Shown here piece after piece: positions 53,409-62,579 of a stretch of 64,000 bases of DNA (the first letter of the stretch is position 1; every line of letters begins with the position of its first letter). This DNA is from Yoonia rosea. GTDB taxonomy: Bacteria; Pseudomonadota; Alphaproteobacteria; Rhodobacterales; Rhodobacteraceae. The stretch covers positions 186,001-250,000 of the forward strand of contig NZ_FTPR01000002.1 of assembly GCF_900156505.1 (NCBI RefSeq), in the 5' to 3' direction. Position numbers and translations under genes: made by a program. The notes below the pieces were generated by a model that worked only from the letters and a program-made list of their open reading frames with translations, was not told the origin of the DNA and made no database searches.

Positions 53409-53438
53409 GGAAGTCCCCGCATCAAGACCCGTCACTTC

Positions 53439-54332
53439 CTAGGCAGCCAAGGACGGATTGGCGGCGGCCAGATATTCGTTCAGCACCGCGTCATATTCGG
53501 GGTCTTGCGACGCGATATGCAGGACTGCGCGCAGCATCCCTGCCTTGGCGCCGCAATCGAAACGCTCACCCGAGAAACGCAATCCCGCGAGACCAACCGT
53601 GCCTGCGCCCGTATTGATCGCGTCCGTCAGCTGGATTTCATTACCGGCACCGGGCGGTTGGGTTGCCAGAACCTCGAAGATCGAGGGATCAAGCACGTAG
53701 CGCCCGACAACGGCGTCAAGTGATGGCGCATCTTCGGGTGCGGGCTTTTCCACCATACCATCGGCTTTGAGCAGATTGCCGTTTTGTCCGGTGACCGACA
53801 GGATACCGTATTTATTGGTCTCTTCCGCCGCGACCGGCATGGTCGCAACCAGATGGCCGCCGGCACCCGCCGCGTAGGCCTCAATCATTTCGCCAATGCA
53901 GCCTTTGCCCAGGATCAGGTCATCAGGCAAGATCACGGCGACCGGACCGGGCAGGAGGTGCGTGCGGGCGCAAAGCACTGCGTGGCCAAGACCCAGCGGT
54001 TCATCCTGCATCGTAAAGACCACGTCGTCCTCAACCTGACAAAACGCCGCTTCACGCAGTTCTGTCGCAAGTGCCTCCTTGCCACGCGCTTTCAACTCTG
54101 TGCGCAAACGGACATCATCCATGACGTGCCGTTCAATTGCTGATTTGGAAGGGTGGCTTACAAAAATCATCCGCTCGATACCCGCATCACGTGCCTCGTC
54201 AATCGCATATTGGATCAATGGCGTGTCCAGAACCGGCAGCAGTTCTTTGGGTGTCGCCTTGGTGGCGGGCAAGAACCGAGTCCCTAATCCGGCAACAGGA
54301 AAGATGGCAGTACGAACAGGTGACTTGGTCAT
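53439..54332 (-). CDS. galU: UTP-glucose-1-phosphate uridylyltransferase
   Basis: This 297-residue nucleotidyltransferase makes UDP-glucose. The signature AGLGTRFLPATKATPKELL at about residues 14-32 is complete. VILPDDLILGKG is the metal and nucleotide segment, and EKPAPEDAPS with GRYVLDP complete the pattern. The start follows GAAAGGATACCAACGCC. It is divergent from the glucosylglycerol operon; the family's GgpS uses ADP-glucose in cyanobacteria, so a supply role here is uncertain. Confidence 0.95.
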   Translation of the reverse strand: MTKSPVRTAIFPVAGLGTRFLPATKATPKELLPVLDTPLIQYAIDEARDAGIERMIFVSHPSKSAIERHVMDDVRLRTELKARGKEALATELREAAFCQVEDDVVFTMQDEPLGLGHAVLCARTHLLPGPVAVILPDDLILGKGCIGEMIEAYAAGAGGHLVATMPVAAEETNKYGILSVTGQNGNLLKADGMVEKPAPEDAPSLDAVVGRYVLDPSIFEVLATQPPGAGNEIQLTDAINTGAGTVGLAGLRFSGERFDCGAKAGMLRAVLHIASQDPEYDAVLNEYLAAANPSLAA

Positions 54333-54678
54333 GGCGTTGGTATCCTTTCACAAATACGGTTTCACCTCATAAATGCTGCAACTGCACAAAATGTCAAAAA
54401 GCGACATAGAAATGTCGCTATCAAATCATCAAGTGCCTAAAATTTAGCGTGTCTGACCATTCCTTGGGTGTTTACTGGTCAAAAGACGCGCATTTCTCTG
54501 AGGAATTCTAAAGGTTCTCGTCATTTTGCACCTGCAGCATTGACTTTTGGACATCAGGGGCCACCATAACCGACATGACTGTAACGTAAGCGACATATAT
54601 ACCGGTCCATCCGGTCTTTGATGCACGTGGCCGGATATGGCTGCATCCGCAATCCGCTTTCAACTTCAGAGGTCACCA
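54333..54678. promoter_or_regulatory. 346-bp divergent control region, galU / gpsA-ggpS operon
   Basis: No gene is seen. AGCGACAT occurs three times: an inverted pair AGCGACAT-AGAA-ATGTCGCT at 54400-54419, and a third copy at 54589-54596 inside GTAAGCGACATATATA. The first pair is followed by TTTTT on the minus strand and could act as an attenuator for galU. The third copy lies closer to gpsA. A shared regulator of both operons is possible. Confidence 0.45.
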
Positions 54679-55821
54679 ATGAAAGATCACGCTATGACGG
54701 GACAACCATTTCAACCGGTTGCGCTACCTTATAGAAAGGTCACCGTGGTTGGGGCTGGGTCCTGGGGTACGGCCCTTGCCGTGGTTCTGGCGCGCGCCGG
54801 ATGCGAGACGACAATCTGTGGCCGCGATCCCGCTATCATTGATGAAATCAACATGAAAAGCACGACCGAACGCTTTTTGCCGGGTGTAACGCTGCCCGAA
54901 GGTTTGCGCGGCACAACAGATATGCCCAAGGCCTTGGAGGGCGCTGAAGCGGTCCTTATCGTTGTCCCGTCGCGCAGCGTGCGCAATGTTGCCCGTCAGG
55001 TGGCAGAGCACGCGCCGAAAGAAACGCCGGTCGCCGTCTGCGCCAAAGGGATCGAGGCAGAAACCGGTCTGTTGATGACACAAGTCGCCGAAGAGGAACT
55101 GGGCGGTCGCTGCGTCGGTTGCGTCTCGGGCCCGACCTTTGCGTTGGAAACAGCCCTTGGGCACCCCACAGCCGCCACTGTCGCCTTTCCGTTTACTTAT
55201 GGTGACAGGTTGCGCCCGCATGAGAGCCCGGCTGTGCGCCTTGCACTGTCGCTTTCGACCGAAAGTTTCCGGTCCTATGTCTCGGACGATCTGGTCGGCG
55301 TGGAAATCGGCGGTGCGGTGAAAAATATTATTGCCATCGCCTGCGGGCTGATGTCCGGCGCGGGCTTTGCCGAAAACACCCGTGCGGCACTGATTACCCG
55401 CGGGCTCGATGAAATGAAGGCACTGGCCGAAGCCCTGGGCGGCCGCCGTGAAACCGTGACCGGATTATCGGGGATCGGGGATTTGTCGCTGACATGTTCC
55501 AGCCCCACATCGCGCAACATGTCGCTTGGCCTGCAACTGGGCCAAGGTACGCCGCGCGCCGACTGTTTTGACGGCCGCCCCGTCGTTGTCGAAGGCGAGA
55601 TGAACGCAAAATCGGTCACCGACCTTGCGCGCAGCGTGAACGTGGCCATGCCAATTTGCGAAACCGTACGGTCTATCCTTCATGAGGGCGCAGACCTCGG
55701 CACCGCTTTCGCCAACCTGTGGGCCCGCCCGATTGAGGCAGAGCCACGCACGATGGATCTCTCTTTCACACACCCCGCAACTGACAAAGATATTGCAACA
55801 CTTGCAGAAAGGATCTCATGA
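54679..55821 (+). CDS. gpsA: NAD(P)H-dependent glycerol-3-phosphate dehydrogenase
   Basis: GpsA reduces dihydroxyacetone phosphate to sn-glycerol-3-phosphate. The 380-residue product has the dinucleotide motif VVGAGSWGTALAVVLA at about residues 23-38, GCVSGPTFALE, the catalytic Lys in GGAVKNIIAIACGLM, and GLSGIGDLSLTCSS. It is longer than common GpsA (about 330) through an N-terminal extension and an insert near FPFTYGDRLRPHES. It overlaps the phosphatase gene as ATGA. In this operon it most likely supplies the acceptor for GgpS rather than phospholipid synthesis. Confidence 0.92.
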   Translation: MKDHAMTGQPFQPVALPYRKVTVVGAGSWGTALAVVLARAGCETTICGRDPAIIDEINMKSTTERFLPGVTLPEGLRGTTDMPKALEGAEAVLIVVPSRSVRNVARQVAEHAPKETPVAVCAKGIEAETGLLMTQVAEEELGGRCVGCVSGPTFALETALGHPTAATVAFPFTYGDRLRPHESPAVRLALSLSTESFRSYVSDDLVGVEIGGAVKNIIAIACGLMSGAGFAENTRAALITRGLDEMKALAEALGGRRETVTGLSGIGDLSLTCSSPTSRNMSLGLQLGQGTPRADCFDGRPVVVEGEMNAKSVTDLARSVNVAMPICETVRSILHEGADLGTAFANLWARPIEAEPRTMDLSFTHPATDKDIATLAERIS

Positions 55822-56591
55822 CCCGTCACGAGAAATTCGATACAACCGACATCGCGGACAAGAAATTTGTCCTCGCCACCGATCTTGATGGAACATTCCT
55901 CGGCGGGTCTGATGACCAGCGCGCAGGTCTGTACAACTGGATCGCGGCCAACCGCGCGCAGGTGGGTTTGATCTTTGTGACAGGGCGCGATCCGGGATTC
56001 ATCCACGATATCACCCGCAAGGGGGACGTGCCGCGCCCCGATTACGTGATCGCTGATGTCGGCACCACGATTGCAACGATGGATCACAACAACCTTGTGT
56101 CTCCGATCCCCGAGCTTGAGGCGGAAATCGCCACCGCGTGGGGCGATGCCGGCACCAAAGCCCGTTTTGTCCTTAACGGCACACGCGGTCTGCGGCTTCA
56201 ATCCACGCTCTTCCGCTATCGTCTGAGCTATGACATGGATCCTGCCAACTTCGACGAAAGCGCCATTGAGACAATCGCCGACCTCGGACTTGATACCATT
56301 GTGTCGGACAACCGTTTCTTTGACGTGCTGCCAAAGGGTGTCAGCAAAGGCCCCTCGCTTTTGCGTCTGTTGACCCACCTGAACATCGACAACCGGCGTG
56401 TTCTGGTAGCGGGCGATACGATGAATGACCTGACGATGCTGAAAATGGGCCTGCCTGCCGTTGCAGTCGGCGGTTCCGAACCTTCCCTGATCGACGCGGT
56501 CAGAGATCTGGCACATTGCTACGCCGCAGAAGCGGAAGGCGCCGCAGGCATCGCCGAAGCAATTTTGCACCACAACATGTTTGCCGCGTAG
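55818..56591 (+). CDS. HAD-family phosphatase, likely glucosylglycerol-phosphate phosphatase
   Basis: This 257-residue protein is a Cof/sucrose-phosphatase-like HAD enzyme. Motif I is LATDLDGTFLGGSDDQRAG at about residues 19-37, motif II is IFVTGRDPG, the Lys is in PKGVSKGPSLLRLL, and motif IV is VAGDTMNDLTML. It overlaps gpsA by 4 bp and is followed by ggpS after 15 bp. Dephosphorylation of glucosylglycerol-phosphate is inferred from this position. It is not recognisably the cyanobacterial phosphatase family, so it may be a replacement. Confidence 0.85.
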   Translation: MTRHEKFDTTDIADKKFVLATDLDGTFLGGSDDQRAGLYNWIAANRAQVGLIFVTGRDPGFIHDITRKGDVPRPDYVIADVGTTIATMDHNNLVSPIPELEAEIATAWGDAGTKARFVLNGTRGLRLQSTLFRYRLSYDMDPANFDESAIETIADLGLDTIVSDNRFFDVLPKGVSKGPSLLRLLTHLNIDNRRVLVAGDTMNDLTMLKMGLPAVAVGGSEPSLIDAVRDLAHCYAAEAEGAAGIAEAILHHNMFAA

Positions 56592-56606
56592 CGAAAGGAG
56601 CATCAG

Positions 56607-58097
56607 ATGTCTTCCGAAATGGTCATCGTCTATCACCGTCAGCCTTACGAAGAGGTCGAAGAGAACGGCCAGATCGTGCTGCGCGAAAACAAAAGCCCCA
56701 ACGGGATCGTCCCGACGCTGAAAAGCTTTTTTGGTGAGGTCGATCACGGGGCGTGGATCGCGTGGAAACTGGCCGAAGACCCTGCCAATCCCGATTTTGA
56801 GCAACGCATCGAAATTGAGGACGACTATGGCCGCTATGCTGTGTCAAGGCTCGCATTGTCTGAAGAGCAGGTCCGTGAATTCTATCATGTCACCTCGAAA
56901 GAGGCATTCTGGCCGATCCTCCATGGCTTCAAGGAACGCTACAACTACGACCCTGTCGACTGGGCGAATTTTCAGGATGTGAACCGCCGTTTCGCCGAAG
57001 CTGCCGCCGAAGAAGCAGCAGAGGGCGCTTTGGTCTGGGTGCATGACTATAACCTTTGGCTCGTGCCCGGTTATCTGCGCACCATGCGCCCTGACGTACG
57101 GATCGCATTCTTCCATCATACGCCGTTCCCGTCGGCAGATATCTTTAATATGCTGCCGTGGCGCAAGGAGATCGTGAAAAGCCTGCTGGCCTGCGATGAC
57201 ATCGGTTTTCACATCCCGCGTTATGCCAGCAACTTTGTCTCGGTCGCCAGCAGCCTGTTCGACGTGGATGTGACCACGCGGACGCAAGTGCCCGACAAAT
57301 GGATTTTCGAAGGCACTGCGCTGGCCGAACGTGCATGGGCAAGCAAGCTGAACCTCGATGGCCATGAGGTAGCGGTCAGCGTGACACCCGTGGGCGTGGA
57401 TATCGGCTATATCGACGAGATTGCGCATGCTCCGGAAACGGTGGCGCAAACCGCAAAGATCAAAGAGGAAATCGGTGACGAGAAACTGATCCTTTCGGTC
57501 GGGCGCACCGACTACACCAAAGGCGGAATCGAGCAGCTGGCCAGCTTTGAGCGTGTTTTGGAATATAACCCTGACCTGCGGGGCAAAATCCGGCTGATGC
57601 ATGTTTCGGTCGCCGCCAACCGCAATATGCAGGCCTATGAGGAGATCCAAAGCGAGATCGAACAGATCGCAGGCCGGATCAATGGCCGTTTCGGGACACT
57701 GGAATGGCAACCGGTGACGCTGATTTCACGTGCCGTGCCGTTCACGCAGCTGATCTCATACTATCAGGCCGCCGATGTCGCATGGATCACACCGCTGGCG
57801 GATGGCATGAATCTGGTGGCGAAGGAATTCATCGCATCACGGATCGACAATAGCGGTGTGCTGGTGCTGTCCGAATTCGCAGGGGCCGCTGTGGAACTGG
57901 CCGATGCTGTGATTACAAACCCGTTCTCGAATCGCGCGATGGACTTAACAATCGTCAGCGCCCTGCAAATGCCTGAACCTGAGCGCCGCATGCGCATGCA
58001 AAACCTACGCGCAGCTGTCCAGAAGACAGACGTGCGCAAATGGACACCGGGCACGCTTGAACTGAAACCAAAGCAGGTCATTGTTCCGGCAGCCTAG
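56607..58097 (+). CDS. ggpS: Glucosylglycerol-phosphate synthase (GT20)
   Basis: GgpS transfers glucose from a nucleotide-glucose to glycerol-3-phosphate. The 496-residue product matches cyanobacterial GgpS from its first residues (VIVYHRQPYEEVEENGQ and SPNGIVPTLKSFF) instead of the OtsA start. Further family blocks are YHVTSKEAFWPILH, LVWVHDYNLWLVPGYLR, FFHHTPFPSADIFNMLPWR and DVAWITPLADGMNLVAKEF. ATG follows AAAGGAGCATCAG. Together with gpsA and the phosphatase it makes the compatible solute glucosylglycerol, used in salt tolerance. A strong inverted repeat ends the operon. Confidence 0.93.
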   Translation: MSSEMVIVYHRQPYEEVEENGQIVLRENKSPNGIVPTLKSFFGEVDHGAWIAWKLAEDPANPDFEQRIEIEDDYGRYAVSRLALSEEQVREFYHVTSKEAFWPILHGFKERYNYDPVDWANFQDVNRRFAEAAAEEAAEGALVWVHDYNLWLVPGYLRTMRPDVRIAFFHHTPFPSADIFNMLPWRKEIVKSLLACDDIGFHIPRYASNFVSVASSLFDVDVTTRTQVPDKWIFEGTALAERAWASKLNLDGHEVAVSVTPVGVDIGYIDEIAHAPETVAQTAKIKEEIGDEKLILSVGRTDYTKGGIEQLASFERVLEYNPDLRGKIRLMHVSVAANRNMQAYEEIQSEIEQIAGRINGRFGTLEWQPVTLISRAVPFTQLISYYQAADVAWITPLADGMNLVAKEFIASRIDNSGVLVLSEFAGAAVELADAVITNPFSNRAMDLTIVSALQMPEPERRMRMQNLRAAVQKTDVRKWTPGTLELKPKQVIVPAA

Positions 58098-58429
58098 ACT
58101 GAACGATATTGCTGTGTCGGCAAAGTATCTCCGGCGATTGGGACCACGAAGGGCCCAGTGGTCGATACTTTGCCGACAAATTGCCGTGAGCGGCAGCATG
58201 ATGCGTACACCGAATGCAACGAACGCGAATATAGCGAAATTTCCCCTACCCCCTCTTAAAAATAGCGGCACCTTGCAACCGTCATTGCGAAGCTCTCCAT
58301 AAAGCCAGATTGACAGCGCACCTTTTGATGCCAAGGATGGGCGCACAGCGCTCGCAGTTTGTCCGTTTGCAAGCGACCCATCTCCCGAACGAAGCAGATA
58401 TGTTTCGTTCCGAACGTCATCGGAGTGAG
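58098..58429. other. 332-bp gap between ggpS and the LysR gene
   Basis: Apart from the inverted repeat at 58115-58178, I see a T/C-rich stretch around 58240-58260 and no gene. The LysR promoter must lie here. Confidence 0.45.
58115..58178. repeat. Large inverted repeat after ggpS
   Basis: TGTCGGCAAAGTATC (58115-58129) is repeated in perfect inverse at 58164-58178. Inside it GACCAC (58142-58147) pairs with GTGGTC (58158-58163), directly adjoining the right arm. The result is a 21-bp stem with a 12-base bulge on one side. There is no T-run. It could be a terminator or 3'-protecting structure, or a small remnant mobile element. Confidence 0.75.
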
Positions 58430-59308
58430 ATGATGAATATCAGAAAGTTCAAGTCTTGGGGCCAGTTGCAGACCGTGCTTACGGTCGCCGAGGTCGGCTC
58501 TTATCGCGCGGCAGCACATGTTCTTGGCGTAACAAGCAGTACCGTTGCACGCCACGTCGATACGATCTCGGAAGAACTTGGGCATCCGATCTTCCTGCCT
58601 GCGGGCAATCGTTGGGAACTTACCGAGATTGGCGAAGAACTTGTTGCGATTGCAGAGGCCACGCAATCCAGTCTGGGCTTCATGCTCAAGGATATCGAGA
58701 ACAGCAATGATTTCTTTGGCGCGCTGCAGATCACCACAGTTTCATTCATCAACAGCGATTTTCTTGCCCCTGCGATGAACCTCTGGCGCGAAAAATTCCC
58801 GCAGGCAAAGATCATGATTGAGGCAAATGACGCGACAACTGCAATCGAACGCGGCGAGGCCGATGTCGCACTTCGGCTCTCGCGTCCCGACACACCGGGC
58901 GTCGCGCGGTTCAAGGTGGCCAATTGCAGGGTTGGGATTTTTGCGTCCGAAGACGGTGATCAGAACGGATGGGTTGGGCTGCCTCTAAGCCTTGAAGGCT
59001 TGCCAGAGATGCAACTCGCACGGCAATATTTCGGGACCTGCCCGATCATACGGATGGATTCCTACCGTGCGATTGCAAATACTGCCCAAGCGACCGGCCT
59101 TTCGTGTGTTCTGCCCACCTGTATGGCCCGCGCGTTCCCGAAACTACGTCAGGTTCATTCAGATGAAGCGCAAACCTTTGTGGACCGTGAAATGTGGTTT
59201 CTTTTCTATGAAACCCGCAAGAATGATCCGGCGATCAAAGCCGCGAAATGCTGGGTGAAGGATATATTTCCCTCACCGAACAAGTGTCTTTGCGGCAAGT
59301 GTGACTGA
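58430..59308 (+). CDS. LysR-family regulator with Cys-rich C-terminus
   Basis: This 292-residue protein has an N-terminal winged helix (about 5-65; WGQLQTVLTVAEVGSYRAAA and STVARHVDTISEELG) and a substrate-binding domain (about 90-285). ATG at 58430 follows CGGAGTGAG; the longer frame runs through the intergenic region. The last residues, KCLCGKCD, form a C-x-C-x-x-C motif that I do not know from other LysR proteins and that might bind metal or form a redox switch. It is convergent with the ammonia-lyase gene. Confidence 0.88.
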   Translation: MMNIRKFKSWGQLQTVLTVAEVGSYRAAAHVLGVTSSTVARHVDTISEELGHPIFLPAGNRWELTEIGEELVAIAEATQSSLGFMLKDIENSNDFFGALQITTVSFINSDFLAPAMNLWREKFPQAKIMIEANDATTAIERGEADVALRLSRPDTPGVARFKVANCRVGIFASEDGDQNGWVGLPLSLEGLPEMQLARQYFGTCPIIRMDSYRAIANTAQATGLSCVLPTCMARAFPKLRQVHSDEAQTFVDREMWFLFYETRKNDPAIKAAKCWVKDIFPSPNKCLCGKCD

Positions 59309-59330
59309 CAGAGCGCGCACGCGCGGTTGA

Positions 59331-60386
59331 TCACCCGTCCTCCGGTCCTTCGCTGATAATGCAGAGCACGTTTGATCTGCTATCAATATCCCCCACGCCA
59401 GCCAAAGCCGCCGCAACGCCCGCAGCGCCCGACGGTGTGGTCCTAATGCCCTGTTCCGCCAAAGCCGCCACAGCTGCCTCTGCTTCACCTTCCGTGATGG
59501 TCGCAAAATCATCCGCATCACGTGCCAGAATGCCCAGTGCCAACATTGAGGGCGTCTTGCAGTCCAAACGCCCCATGTTGGAAACAGGACCTTGGGTGGT
59601 GACCAAGGCCCCCGCCTTCATGCTTGCGATCAGCGCAGGCGCTGCCTCGGGCTCAACCACAATCATGCGTGGCCCGTCGCCCCAGTATGCACGCAGACTC
59701 TCAGCCAGCGCTGCTGCCAACCCGCCAACACCCGCCTGCAAGAATACATGGGTCGGCGTGCCCTCATAAGCCTGTGCTATTTCAAGGCCCATCTGGGTGT
59801 AACCTTCCATCACGTGAAACGGCAATCTGGTGTAACCCGGCCACGACCCGTCTGAAAGAAGTTGCAAGTCGCCTTCCTCCGCTGCAACAGACGCGGCCGC
59901 CATGCTTTCCTCGTAGTTGGCACCGGCGCGCACGACCTCTGCGCCTTTCGCGCGCAAACGTGCGGCAAAACCTTCGGGGACGGTATCGGCCAGGTAAATC
60001 ACCGCACGCGCACCAAAAACGGCAGCGCCTGCAGCAAGCGAAAGCCCGTGATTGCCTGCGCTGGCAGCAACATAGCTGCGCCCGTTCAGTGCGTTGGACC
60101 AATCAACATCCCTGTCGCGCACCACTTCCGCCGCATCACGGGCAATCACATGGGCTGCGCCCAGCGCCTTGAAGCTACCCAGCCCCATCCGCGTGCGCTC
60201 ATCCTTCAAAACAACACGGGCAGCACCGATGATGCGGGCAATGCCTTCGCAATCCACCAGAGGTGTCGCATGATGAGCGGGGCATTGACCGAGCAAACGG
60301 GTGACAGCCTCGGTGTCAAAAGCGCCACCTGGTGCCGGATCGGCCAAACCATGTCCACGCACCGCATTTTTATAGATTTCAGCCAT
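59331..60386 (-). CDS. Diaminopropionate ammonia-lyase-like PLP enzyme
   Basis: This 351-residue fold type II PLP enzyme has the cofactor Lys in MGLGSFKALGAAHVIA at about residues 67-82, SAGNHGLSLAAGAAVFGARA, the phosphate-binding QAGVGGLAAALAES, and a C-terminal TPSGAAGVAAALA. This pattern fits diaminopropionate ammonia-lyase; related proteins (EutB) belong to ectoine degradation operons. The start is divergent from the DUF1989 gene, 151 bp apart. A diamino-acid substrate is likely; which one is uncertain. Confidence 0.83.
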   Translation of the reverse strand: MAEIYKNAVRGHGLADPAPGGAFDTEAVTRLLGQCPAHHATPLVDCEGIARIIGAARVVLKDERTRMGLGSFKALGAAHVIARDAAEVVRDRDVDWSNALNGRSYVAASAGNHGLSLAAGAAVFGARAVIYLADTVPEGFAARLRAKGAEVVRAGANYEESMAAASVAAEEGDLQLLSDGSWPGYTRLPFHVMEGYTQMGLEIAQAYEGTPTHVFLQAGVGGLAAALAESLRAYWGDGPRMIVVEPEAAPALIASMKAGALVTTQGPVSNMGRLDCKTPSMLALGILARDADDFATITEGEAEAAVAALAEQGIRTTPSGAAGVAAALAGVGDIDSRSNVLCIISEGPEDG

Positions 60387-60537
60387 GAGACACCCTTTGC
60401 TCGGAATTCCGCGTCACGGTTACTCTGACCGCCACAAGTTTCTTTAGCAAATTCGAACCACGAATCCGAGGTCTGGTCTTTGACCGCCATTCAAAGCTAC
60501 GGTTCCGCCCGACATCCCCTGAGACGAGTATACACCC

Positions 60538-61389
60538 ATGAAACCTGATCAGCCTGCCTTTGCGCCCCCAAGCGATGCTGACGCGCGGCGCGCCAAACCT
60601 GCCGTGATCTGCTATCCGACCGACGCGCTGGCCCCGCCTGATCATCAGGCGATGCAGGGCCGCCGCGCCAGCGCCACCCATCGCGCCACCTGCGTGATCC
60701 TGCCCCGCGATGCGCGCTGCACGACCGTCCCTGCGGGCGGGTTCTTTCGGATTACATGCCCCGATGGCGCACAGGTCGGCGATCTGAACCTATGGTCCGC
60801 CACTGACCTGACCGAACATTTCTATTCCGGCAAAACGCGCGCCTTGCACGGCACGCATCTGTCCACCGGCGACAGGCTTTGGTCACGCTTTCCGAATATG
60901 CGCCCGATGGCAACGATTACAGAGGACACGCTGGATTGGTACGGTTGGGATGCAGACGGCGGATCTGTGCATGACGTGATCGGCACACGCTGTGATCCCT
61001 ACACCGGACGGTTGTTGTCGGGGTCCGACTATCACTACTGTTGCCATTCCAACCTGACCCGCGCACTGGCAGATCATACAGGCATGTCACTGGCCGAGGC
61101 AGAGTCCTATGTGCACGACGTCCTGAATGTCTTTATGTGCACCGGCTTTACCAACGACACCCATCAATACTTTATGAAGGCCAGTCCCGTGCGGAAGGGC
61201 GACTATCTGGAGTTCTTTGCAGAGATTGACCTGATCGTCGGCCTGTCTGCCTGCCCGGGCGGTGATTGCGGGGATGAGCATACGTCGGACAAGGCCGCAT
61301 GCTATCCGCTGGTGATCGATGTCTTTGAAAGCACTGAACCCTTCACATCACCGGCACCTAACGCCTACGACCGTAGTCACGGGCGCTAA
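60538..61389 (+). CDS. DUF1989 (urea-carboxylase-associated family) protein
   Basis: This 283-residue soluble protein has Cys- and His-bearing segments: FFRITCPDGAQVGDLNLWSA, FYSGKTRALHGTHLSTGDRL, GTRCDPYTGRLLSGSDYHYC and CPGGDCGDEHTSDKAACYPL. These could bind metal. The family is seen beside urea carboxylase or amino-acid catabolism genes; its reaction is unknown to me. The gene overlaps the convergent M20 gene by 4 bp. Confidence 0.83.
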   Translation: MKPDQPAFAPPSDADARRAKPAVICYPTDALAPPDHQAMQGRRASATHRATCVILPRDARCTTVPAGGFFRITCPDGAQVGDLNLWSATDLTEHFYSGKTRALHGTHLSTGDRLWSRFPNMRPMATITEDTLDWYGWDADGGSVHDVIGTRCDPYTGRLLSGSDYHYCCHSNLTRALADHTGMSLAEAESYVHDVLNVFMCTGFTNDTHQYFMKASPVRKGDYLEFFAEIDLIVGLSACPGGDCGDEHTSDKAACYPLVIDVFESTEPFTSPAPNAYDRSHGR

Positions 61390-62573
61390 GAGATATAGCG
61401 CACCAGTCGCGACAGCATGGTCGTACAGGCGTCCAACTGATCAATTTCAAGGTATTCATCCGGCTTATGCGCCTGCTGGATTGATCCGGGACCGCAGACC
61501 ACCACATGGCTGCCCAGCGCCTGAAAAAGCCCTGCCTCGGTGCCAAAGGCCACCAGATCGGCGCCGTTCGCGCCTGTCAGTTCGGCGACCAATTCGCGGG
61601 CGTCGTTCACGGCCATCGGCTCAAGCCCCGCGATTTCGCCTACGGTGGTCAGGGTAATGCTGGCGTCAGGGCTGACCGCCTGCATCGCGGGCAGCAAGGT
61701 ATCGGCGCAATAGCGGGCCATGCTGGATTTGACGAAATCGGCGTCGCTGTTTTGCACGGGCCGCATTTCCCATTCAACCTCGGCTTTGCCCGCAATCACG
61801 TTATGGGCCACGCCGCCAGAAATGCGGCCAATATTGATGGTCGTCCAAGGCGGCGCGAACTTGCTGTCCGCTGGTGCGCGCGCAATCAGGTCTTGGCGCA
61901 ACTCCATCAGCCGCGTGACATAGCGCACCGCATATTCGGCCGCGTTTACACCCAGATCAGGGGCAGAACCGTGGCCCTCAAGCCCTGTGAAATGTGCCGT
62001 GTATTCGCAGCAGCCCTTATGCCCCTCGATCACCCGCATTTCTGTGGGTTCGCCGATGATCGTGATGTCAGGCACCAAACCAAGATCACGCATGACACCG
62101 ACAAGCGATTGCGCGCCCAGGCAACCGGTTTCCTCGTCATAGGTAAAGGCGAAGTGGAGCGGGCGCATCAGCTTGTCCGCATCAACGGTTTCCGCAATGG
62201 CAAGCGTGGCCGCGATAAACCCCTTCATGTCGCAGGTACCGCGCCCGTAAAGGCGGCCATCACCTTCGTGCAAGACGAAAGGGTCTGTGGCCCAGTCCTG
62301 ATCTGCCACAGGGACCACATCGGTGTGACCCGACAAAAGGATACCGCCACGCGCGTCCGGTCCAAACGTCGCAAAAAGGTTCGCTTTACTGCCGGTGTCA
62401 TCGTGATCCAGAAAAACGCGTGCGCCCTGACGTTCCAGATGCTCCGCCATCCACGAGATCATCGCCAGATTGCTGTCAGCCGAGATTGTGGGAAAGCCGA
62501 TAAGGTGCTGCAGGATACTCTGGGCACGCTGCGTGATGTCCGTCACGCGTGGCGAGGAGAGGGGAACAACCAC
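61386..62573 (-). CDS. M20-family deacylase (ArgE/acetylornithine deacetylase-like)
   Basis: This 395-residue zinc amidohydrolase has first metal motif ILLSGHTDVVPVADQDW at about residues 76-92, GRGTCDMKGFIAATLAI, and the catalytic Glu in FTYDEETGCLGAQSL; the lid domain follows (about 180-290). The start is GTG at 62571-62573, 6 bp after the doeA-type stop, so the two are coupled. In ectoine catabolism DoeB removes the acetyl group of N-acetyl-diaminobutyrate but belongs to another family. This enzyme may fill that role. Confidence 0.87.
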   Translation of the reverse strand: MVVPLSSPRVTDITQRAQSILQHLIGFPTISADSNLAMISWMAEHLERQGARVFLDHDDTGSKANLFATFGPDARGGILLSGHTDVVPVADQDWATDPFVLHEGDGRLYGRGTCDMKGFIAATLAIAETVDADKLMRPLHFAFTYDEETGCLGAQSLVGVMRDLGLVPDITIIGEPTEMRVIEGHKGCCEYTAHFTGLEGHGSAPDLGVNAAEYAVRYVTRLMELRQDLIARAPADSKFAPPWTTINIGRISGGVAHNVIAGKAEVEWEMRPVQNSDADFVKSSMARYCADTLLPAMQAVSPDASITLTTVGEIAGLEPMAVNDARELVAELTGANGADLVAFGTEAGLFQALGSHVVVCGPGSIQQAHKPDEYLEIDQLDACTTMLSRLVRYIS

Positions 62574-62579
62574 GCGCGC

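Noticed and set aside
55680..56804. 374-codon open frame on the minus strand
   Set aside because: It is antisense to gpsA, the phosphatase and ggpS, which are all firmly identified.
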